Assembly (NCBI RefSeq): GCF_014863585.1
Contig: NZ_CP062253.1
Coordinates: 4,835,001-4,899,000, forward strand
Reading direction: 5' to 3'
Source: Pseudomonas gozinkensis
GTDB lineage: Bacteria; Pseudomonadota; Gammaproteobacteria; Pseudomonadales; Pseudomonadaceae
Length of the DNA stretch: 64,000 bases
The notes beneath the pieces are model-generated. The model was not told where the DNA came from. It did not search any database and saw nothing but the letters and a program-made list of their open reading frames with translations. Below are positions 58,950-64,000 of this stretch, in pieces. A program made the translations under genes and the position numbers. Position 1 is the first letter of the stretch, and every line of letters begins with the position of its first letter.

Positions 58950-59948
58950 ATGCGCGAACGCACCATCGCCAGTCACTTTGCCCGCGCCGCCCTCGGTGGC
59001 GCGCGGCGCTCGGGTTACGACTATTCGGACCTGCTGCAGCAACTGGGCATCAGCCCCGAACTGCTCGACGAGCCGCGCGCGCGGATCGCCCCGGAGCAAT
59101 TCACCCAACTGATCCAGAACCTGTGGCTGGCCCTGGACGACGAATACCTGGGCTTCGGCAACGCGCCGAGCAAACCCGGCAGCTTCGCCATGATGTGCCA
59201 CGCCATCATTCATTGCCGCAGCCTGGAGAAGGCTCTGCAACGCGGCTTATTGTTTTATAGCCTATTCCCGGAAGCCCCGCGCCTGACCCTGACCCATGAA
59301 GACGAATGGGTGCGCCTGAGCCTCGACGATGCGCAATTGTGGGACCCGGATCACTTTCTCAGCGAGAGCCTGCTGGTGATCTGGCACCGCCTCGGCAGTT
59401 GGCTGATCGGCCAGCGGATTCGTCTGGAACAGGCAAGTTTCAGCTACCCGAAACCGGCGCACGGGGCGGAATACGATCTGCTGTTTTCCTGCCCGCTGGA
59501 GTTTTCGGCAACGCAAAGCAGCCTGGTGTTTCACAGCCGCTATCTGCACATGCCGCTGTTGCAGGACGAACGCACCCTCAAGCATTTTCTCGAGCGCTCC
59601 CCCGCCGACCTGCTGTCCCGCCCGGATGACGGCAACAGCCTCAGCAGCCGGCTGCGCCGTTTGCTCAGCCATGACAGCACACGCTGGCCGGACCTCGAAG
59701 CCGTGGCCGCGCACCTGCACATCAGCCCGCAAACCCTGCGCCGGCATTTGCGCGAGGAAGGCACCAGTTTTCAGGAATTGAAGGATCAGTTGCGGCGGGA
59801 CATTGCGATTTATCACTTGGGGCGGGCGGATCTGTCATTGCAACAGATCGCCGAGCAGCTCGGCTTTTCCGAGCCGTCGGCGTTTCATCGGGCGTTCAAG
59901 AAGTGGACGGGGCTGACGCCGGGGGCTTATCGGGCGCAGGAGCAGTAA
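58950..59948 (+). CDS. AraC-family regulator with arabinose-binding-type N-terminal domain
   Basis: Protein of 332 aa. A long N-terminal effector region (about 20-215) of the Arabinose_bd type is followed by two HTH motifs (about 245-330): VAAHLHISPQTLRRHLREEG and IAEQLGFSEPSAFHRAFKKW. AGGAAGG upstream of ATG 58950. Gene order (AraC next to dctA) resembles PA1182-PA1183. Target genes unknown; it shares the intergenic space with the dctA enhancer sites. Confidence 0.92.
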   Translation: MRERTIASHFARAALGGARRSGYDYSDLLQQLGISPELLDEPRARIAPEQFTQLIQNLWLALDDEYLGFGNAPSKPGSFAMMCHAIIHCRSLEKALQRGLLFYSLFPEAPRLTLTHEDEWVRLSLDDAQLWDPDHFLSESLLVIWHRLGSWLIGQRIRLEQASFSYPKPAHGAEYDLLFSCPLEFSATQSSLVFHSRYLHMPLLQDERTLKHFLERSPADLLSRPDDGNSLSSRLRRLLSHDSTRWPDLEAVAAHLHISPQTLRRHLREEGTSFQELKDQLRRDIAIYHLGRADLSLQQIAEQLGFSEPSAFHRAFKKWTGLTPGAYRAQEQ

Positions 59949-59978
59949 GGCAATCAACAATCCTGTGGTGAAGTCACT

Positions 59979-60077
59979 GGCCCCATCGCTGGCAAGTCGA
60001 GTCGTCGCACCGCAGCTCCCACAATGTCCAAGCCGTACCTCAAAACCTGTGGGAGCTGGCTTGCCAGCGATGGGGCC
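59979..60077. repeat. REP doublet with a 15-16 base insertion in its left arm
   Basis: GGCCCCATCGCTGGCAAG then TCGAGTCGTCGCACCG then CAGCTCCCACA, with an intact right arm TGTGGGAGCTGGCTTGCCAGCGATGGGGCC. Located between the AraC stop and phoQ. Confidence 0.85.
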
Positions 60078-60091
60078 CGAAAGGCCACCAC

Positions 60092-61438
60092 CTAAACCGC
60101 CGGGAAATGAATCCTGAACGCCGCCCCGCCCATCGGCGAATCCCCCAGGGTCAGCTTGGCGCTGTAGCTCTCGATGATGTCCTTGACCACCGCAAGACCA
60201 ATCCCCTGCCCCGGATGCTGGCGGTCCAGGCGTTCGCCGCGCTCGAGAATCCGTGCGCGCTGATCCGGCGGTACGCCGGGGCCGTCGTCTTCGATGCAGA
60301 GTTCGATTCCGGAATGGCTTTCACGCACGCTGATGCGCACTTCGCCCAGGCACAGGCGATAGGCGTTTTCCAGCAGGTTGCCCATCATCTCCAGCAAGGC
60401 GCCCTGCTCGATCGGCACGTAGCAGTGCTCCGGCAGATCGAAGGCGACGCGCACGTGTTTGTCGCGGTAGACCTTGTCCAAGGTGTCGCAAAGGCTTTGC
60501 AGCACCGGGCGCAGGCGCACCTGATGGCGCACCAGACCGCTTTTGCGCAGGCTGGCGCGTTGCAACTGGTAGCCGATCTGCTGGCTCATGCGTTCGATCT
60601 GGGTGTGCAGCACCCACGCCTGATCGCGGTCTTCGGGGCGCTGGGCCATGTCTTCGCTGACGCCTTGCAGCACCGCCAATGGCGTTTTCAGGCTGTGGGC
60701 CAGATCGTCGAGGGAGTCGCGGTAACGGCTGCGCTGCTGGCGTTCGCTGTGCAGCAGGCGGTTGAGGGAACCGGTCAGGCGCAGCAGTTCACGTGGGTGC
60801 TGTTCGCTAAGGCTTTCGAGGGTGCCGCCTTCGATTTCGTCGAGTTCCTGACTGAGCCGGCGCAAGGCTTTCAGGCCCCAGGTCAGGCCGATCCACAGCA
60901 GCGCGAGCAGCACCAGGAGCGCCGCACCAAAACCGAGGTAGAGATTTTCCCGCAGGCCTTCGAGGGTGATTTCGTACTCGCGCACCGGTTGCAGGGCCAC
61001 GATACTGAAGGCCGCGCTCTTGCCACCGAGCAGTTTGACTTCGACGTCGTAGACGAAGAATTCCTGACCGTTGGCCTCGCGGATCCGCGCGAACTCGTTG
61101 CCGAGGCCGTCGTAGCGCGGCGTGTAGTTGATCTTCTCTTCCTGGGTACCCTTCGAACGCCAGACCAGATGCCCTTCGCGGTCATAGATGTAGCCGAGCA
61201 AGCGGTTGTCCGTGAGGTTGAAGCGCTCGTCGGGCAACTGTGCCGGCATCATCAAGCGGTTGTTTTCAACCCGCGCGGCGGAGATCAGCGTGGTGACGTC
61301 GGACGCCAGGCGCTGCTCGATCGAGTCCTGCAGCGCGAGGCTGAACGCGCCCTGCATCGCCGGGAGCAACGCGAGCATGAACAACACCGCCAGGGTGGTG
61401 GCGGCGAGCATCAGCCGAACGCGAAGGGAACGGATCAA
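60092..61438 (-). CDS. phoQ: Sensor histidine kinase PhoQ
   Basis: Protein of 448 aa. Start codon TTG 61438, overlapping the phoP stop (TTGA). First span 10-32, PhoQ-type periplasmic sensor with acidic segment, second span about 165-185, HAMP, H-box LAHSLKTPLAVLQG, N-box NLLENAYRLC and GQGIGLAVVKD. It senses low magnesium and cationic peptides in P. aeruginosa. Confidence 0.94.
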   Translation of the reverse strand: MIRSLRVRLMLAATTLAVLFMLALLPAMQGAFSLALQDSIEQRLASDVTTLISAARVENNRLMMPAQLPDERFNLTDNRLLGYIYDREGHLVWRSKGTQEEKINYTPRYDGLGNEFARIREANGQEFFVYDVEVKLLGGKSAAFSIVALQPVREYEITLEGLRENLYLGFGAALLVLLALLWIGLTWGLKALRRLSQELDEIEGGTLESLSEQHPRELLRLTGSLNRLLHSERQQRSRYRDSLDDLAHSLKTPLAVLQGVSEDMAQRPEDRDQAWVLHTQIERMSQQIGYQLQRASLRKSGLVRHQVRLRPVLQSLCDTLDKVYRDKHVRVAFDLPEHCYVPIEQGALLEMMGNLLENAYRLCLGEVRISVRESHSGIELCIEDDGPGVPPDQRARILERGERLDRQHPGQGIGLAVVKDIIESYSAKLTLGDSPMGGAAFRIHFPAV

Positions 61439-62112
61439 GTGCAGCGCTCATTGAACAGGTAGCCGAGGCCGCGCACGGTGTCGATCGGCTTGAACCCGGC
61501 CGGGCCTTCGAGCTTGCGGCGCAGTCGGCCGACCAGCACTTCGATCACGTTCGGATCGCGCTCGTCGTCATCCGGGTACAACTGCTCCATCAGCCGATCC
61601 TTGGGCACCACTTGCTGGTGATGACGCATGAGGTATTCGAGGATCCGGTACTCATAGGCGGTCAACGCCAGGGGTTGTTCGTCGAGGGTCGCCTGCTTGC
61701 GATTCAGATCCAGCAACAGTGGGCCGGCGACGATGGTCGACTGGGTGAAGCCGCTGGAGCGGCGCAGCAGCGCATTGAGCCGCGCCTCGAGCTCTTCGAA
61801 CTGGAACGGCTTGACCACGTAATCGTCGGCGCCGGCGGCCAGGCCTTCGACCTTGTCCTGCCAGTTGCCACGCGCGGTGAGGATCAGGATCGGAAAGGTC
61901 TTGCCGCCCGAGCGCAACTGGCGGATCAGGTCGAGCCCGCCCATGCCCGGCAGGCCAAGGTCGATCACCGCCAGGTCAAAGTTGAATTGGCCGGTCTGGT
62001 ACAACGCCTCTTCGGCGTTGGCCACGGACTCGACCACGTGACCGCTCTCCGTCAGGCGGGTTTGCAGGTGATGGCGCAACAGCGCTTCATCTTCGACGAC
62101 CAACAGTTTCAT
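61435..62112 (-). CDS. phoP: Response regulator PhoP
   Basis: Protein of 225 aa, PhoP length. Receiver: VEDE, DLAVIDLGLPGMGG with the acceptor Asp at about 51, VKPFQFEEL; winged helix ends RGLGYLF. It controls oprH, polymyxin resistance and magnesium uptake. Coupled with phoQ and 104 bases after oprH. Confidence 0.96.
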   Translation of the reverse strand: MKLLVVEDEALLRHHLQTRLTESGHVVESVANAEEALYQTGQFNFDLAVIDLGLPGMGGLDLIRQLRSGGKTFPILILTARGNWQDKVEGLAAGADDYVVKPFQFEELEARLNALLRRSSGFTQSTIVAGPLLLDLNRKQATLDEQPLALTAYEYRILEYLMRHHQQVVPKDRLMEQLYPDDDERDPNVIEVLVGRLRRKLEGPAGFKPIDTVRGLGYLFNERCT

Positions 62113-62216
62113 GACGCTCTCCCGGGTAAATCGACAACTCCAAAGGCTTTCGCCTCACATGGCTGCGCCGGGTCGCCCCTCGAAGGACGACCCGGCGCGG
62201 GCCTGACGCCAATCGC

Positions 62217-62822
62217 TTAGAAAGCGTAGTTGGCCGACAGGTAAGTCTGGGCGCTGCTGGTCAAATCCAGCGAGCCTTGCTTGCTGCCGCCGCTCTCTTT
62301 CATCTCGGTGCTGGCGTTGCTGCGCAGGTAACGGTAACCGAGTTCGACCGAGGTGTTCTGCGAGACTTGCTGCAGCACACCGAACTGGCCGCCGACGGCG
62401 TAACCGATGTCGCTGTCGCGGCTGTAGCTCGGCGAATCCTGGGTCAGCTTGGTCAGACCGGCCGTGGCGCCGCCGAACAGCTTGGTGCTGCTGCCCACCG
62501 GGTAGAACAGATCGTAGCTGCCCAGCAGGTTTTCCTGGCGCAGTTTAATGCCATTGTGCGAGCCGGACACATTGTCGTAGGTGGCGTAGTAGCGACCCTG
62601 GCTGTTTTGCTGGCCCAGACGCACGCCGTAGGTGTTGTTACCGTCGATGGCCGCCGTGGCGTCCGGGTGGCCGAGGTTGTCGTTCAGCGCGTTGGATTTC
62701 TTGATCTTGTCGCTGGTCTGGCCAAAGGTCAGGCCGGCGAAGTTGGTGGTGGTGTCGGCATGGGCGGCGATGCTTGCGCTCATGACAGTGAAAGCCAGCA
62801 GCAGTTTGTTCAAACGAGTCAT
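62217..62822 (-). CDS. oprH: Outer membrane protein OprH
   Basis: Protein of 201 aa with signal peptide (cut after AHA, about 22) and an eight-strand beta barrel ending with terminal F (YLSANYAF). It is the first gene of oprH-phoP-phoQ. OprH in P. aeruginosa binds lipopolysaccharide when magnesium is low. A repeat array of PhoP type lies 66 bases before the ATG. Confidence 0.93.
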   Translation of the reverse strand: MTRLNKLLLAFTVMSASIAAHADTTTNFAGLTFGQTSDKIKKSNALNDNLGHPDATAAIDGNNTYGVRLGQQNSQGRYYATYDNVSGSHNGIKLRQENLLGSYDLFYPVGSSTKLFGGATAGLTKLTQDSPSYSRDSDIGYAVGGQFGVLQQVSQNTSVELGYRYLRSNASTEMKESGGSKQGSLDLTSSAQTYLSANYAF

Positions 62823-62887
62823 TGAGTGTTCCTCAGTTGTGCTCTTCGGGTATGGCGCAAGGTTACTGAGCTTCCCCTGTACCGCCC

Positions 62888-62924
62888 CTGAACGCTCTCT
62901 GAACCTGGCCTGAATGAAATGAAC
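62888..62924 (-). promoter_or_regulatory. PhoP-type direct-repeat array upstream of oprH
   Basis: On the minus strand, half-sites GTTCAT (62924), ATTCAG (62915), GTTCAG (62904) and GTTCAG (62893) follow one another; the last three are 11 bases apart, the PhoP-box spacing. The array also lies about 39 bases before the divergent gene at 62963. Confidence 0.75.
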
Positions 62925-62962
62925 TAGGCTGGTTTGACCCCTTATTGTCAGGAGACCCGATC

Positions 62963-63754
62963 ATGCGCCTGCTTCTAACCCTCGCCCTCCTTGTCTTCAG
63001 CGGCCTCAGCCAGGCGGCGATCAAGACCGAGGAAATTCCCTACCAGAGCGCCGACGGCACGAAGCTGATCGGTTACTACGCCTACGACGATGCGATCAAG
63101 GGCCCGCGCCCCGGCGTGGTGGTGGTGCATGAATGGTGGGGACTGAACGACTACGCCAAGCGCCGCGCCCGGGACCTTGCCGGGCTCGGCTACAGCGCGC
63201 TGGCCATCGACATGTACGGTGAAGGCAAGAACACCGAGCACCCGAAAGACGCGATGGCCTTCATGCAGGCGGCCACGCAGAACGCCGATGCGGCCAGCAA
63301 GCGCTTTCAGGCCGGCCTTGATCTGTTGAAGAAACAGCCGCAGACCGACAAGGATAAAATCGCCGCCATCGGTTACTGCTTCGGCGGTGGCGTGGTGCTG
63401 AATGCCGCGCGTCAGGGTGTGCCGCTGGCCGGCGTGGTGAGTTTCCACGGTGCGCTGGCCACCAAGACTCCGGCGACGCCGGGCAGCGTGAAGGCGAAAA
63501 TCCTCGTCGAACACGGCGCGCTGGACAGCATGGTCACCCCGGACAACGTCGCGGCGTTCAAGTCGGAAATGGACAAGGCCGGTGCCGACTATCAATTTGT
63601 CAGCCTCGACGGCGCCAAGCACGGTTTCAGCAATCCCGACGCGGATCGCCTGAGCCACGGCGATCACGGTGGCCCGGATATCGGCTACAACAAGGCCGCC
63701 GATGAAAAATCCTGGGCGGACATGCAGGCGTTCTTCAAGAAGATCTTTGGCTGA
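62963..63754 (+). CDS. Exported dienelactone-hydrolase-like protein
   Basis: Protein of 263 aa with signal peptide (SGLSQA, cut about 19), so probably periplasmic. VVHEWWGLNDYAKRRA is the dienelactone-hydrolase landmark, GYCFGGG carries the nucleophile Cys, and AKHGFSNP the His. AGGAG upstream of ATG 62963. The substrate is not known. It shares its intergenic region with oprH. Confidence 0.92.
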   Translation: MRLLLTLALLVFSGLSQAAIKTEEIPYQSADGTKLIGYYAYDDAIKGPRPGVVVVHEWWGLNDYAKRRARDLAGLGYSALAIDMYGEGKNTEHPKDAMAFMQAATQNADAASKRFQAGLDLLKKQPQTDKDKIAAIGYCFGGGVVLNAARQGVPLAGVVSFHGALATKTPATPGSVKAKILVEHGALDSMVTPDNVAAFKSEMDKAGADYQFVSLDGAKHGFSNPDADRLSHGDHGGPDIGYNKAADEKSWADMQAFFKKIFG

Positions 63755-63767
63755 ACCCCTGTTGCTG

Positions 63768-63890
63768 ATCGTTCCCACGCTCTGCGTGGGAATGCATACA
63801 GTGACGCTCCGCGTCACACAGCGAAGGGACGCGGAGCGTCCCGGGCGGCATTCCCACGCGGAGGGTTCGACGCCTCGACGTGGGAACGAT
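63768..63890. repeat. Palindromic CGTTCCCACGC-type repeat, copy 3 with insertion
   Basis: ATCGTTCCCACGCTCTGCGTGGG on the left; the right arm ends GCGGAG then GGTTCGACGCCTCGAC before GTGGGAACGAT. Central hairpins as in 55801. Confidence 0.85.
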
Positions 63891-63953
63891 CACAGGCCGA
63901 GGCCGCAGCGTCGGAACGATCACGGTTCGACGGTTCGGCGTAGGAGCGATCAC
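63879..63953 (+). repeat. Degenerate 30-base tandem tail of copy 3
   Basis: CGTGGGAACGATCAC, CGTCGGAACGATCAC and CGTAGGAGCGATCAC occur at 63879, 63909 and 63939, 30 bases apart, with unlike 15-base spacers. The final bases 63954-64000 show nothing recognisable. Confidence 0.75.
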
Positions 63954-64000
63954 GTCGACACTATCCAGCCCGAAGACAACCCGGCAAAATGCCCGACATG

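Noticed and set aside
57187..59112. 641-codon open frame on the plus strand
   Set aside because: Antisense to dctA and crosses its terminator, promoter and enhancer dyads.
63879..63953. Possible CRISPR array at the window end
   Set aside because: Units are 15 bases and imperfect, only three are present, and no cas genes are near; it is decay of a palindromic repeat.

Overview
The window is chromosomal DNA of a fluorescent Pseudomonas, most likely the P. fluorescens group. The evidence is the high-GC codon use, typical REP elements built on GTGGGAGCTGGCTTGCCAGC, an exact-length GacS (917 aa with phospho-relay residues H294, D717 and H863), and gene orders remembered from P. aeruginosa (gacS-ldhA next to pirRS-like, cysM, rlmD, relA and mazG; gpsA to fabA-fabB; oprH-phoP-phoQ near an AraC gene and dctA). 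It is mainly core genome, with one insertion sequence and many intergenic repeats. No prophage, CRISPR array, integron or rRNA was seen.

Layout. 1-1.5 kb: 3' end of fadE and a small conserved gene. 1.5-4.8 kb: a LysR regulator divergent from a three-gene set, an AlaX-type tRNA-editing protein, a 2OG-Fe(II) oxygenase and a LysE-type exporter. This arrangement looks like making, exporting and proof-reading against a non-canonical amino acid, and is the best candidate for an undescribed system here. 4.9-6.7 kb: an exported M20 dipeptidase. 6.8-7.5 kb: three tandem tRNA-Gly(GCC)/tRNA-Glu(TTC) pairs read leftward from one clear sigma70 promoter. 8.6-10.6 kb: a large intergenic repeat interrupted by an intact IS4-like element with a 10-bp target duplication; a second, uninterrupted copy at 20.2-20.7 kb serves as the empty site. 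10.6-22.6 kb: chemoreceptor, MocR regulator, SDR and MDR oxidoreductases, pyrF, a two-component pair followed by a six-EF-hand protein, and an AI-2E family membrane protein.

22.7-28.6 kb: a leftward lipid block (two alpha/beta hydrolases, a hotdog thioesterase, a long-chain acyl-CoA ligase behind a large palindromic operator), then sixA, a DUF4389 protein and gpsA. 28.8-33.7 kb: an operon of TonB-dependent receptor, periplasmic binding protein and hybrid sensor kinase (probably the PA1611 counterpart), followed by fabA-fabB. 36-48.9 kb: DUF2058, mazG, relA, rlmD, cysM, a PirRS-like two-component system, then gacS and ldhA. The window therefore carries the stringent-response synthetase and two kinases linked to Gac/Rsm control.

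48.9-57.1 kb: small zinc-ribbon and lipoprotein genes, a thioredoxin lipoprotein, arsC-wrbA-DUF2069, a glycosylase, ttcA, Yip1, SprT and a CaiB-type CoA transferase. 57.2-64 kb: dctA with a sigma54 promoter and paired enhancer-like dyads, an AraC regulator, phoQ-phoP-oprH with an 11-bp-phased PhoP-type repeat array, and an exported dienelactone-hydrolase-like protein. Gene names rest on protein motifs and remembered synteny; no database search was run.
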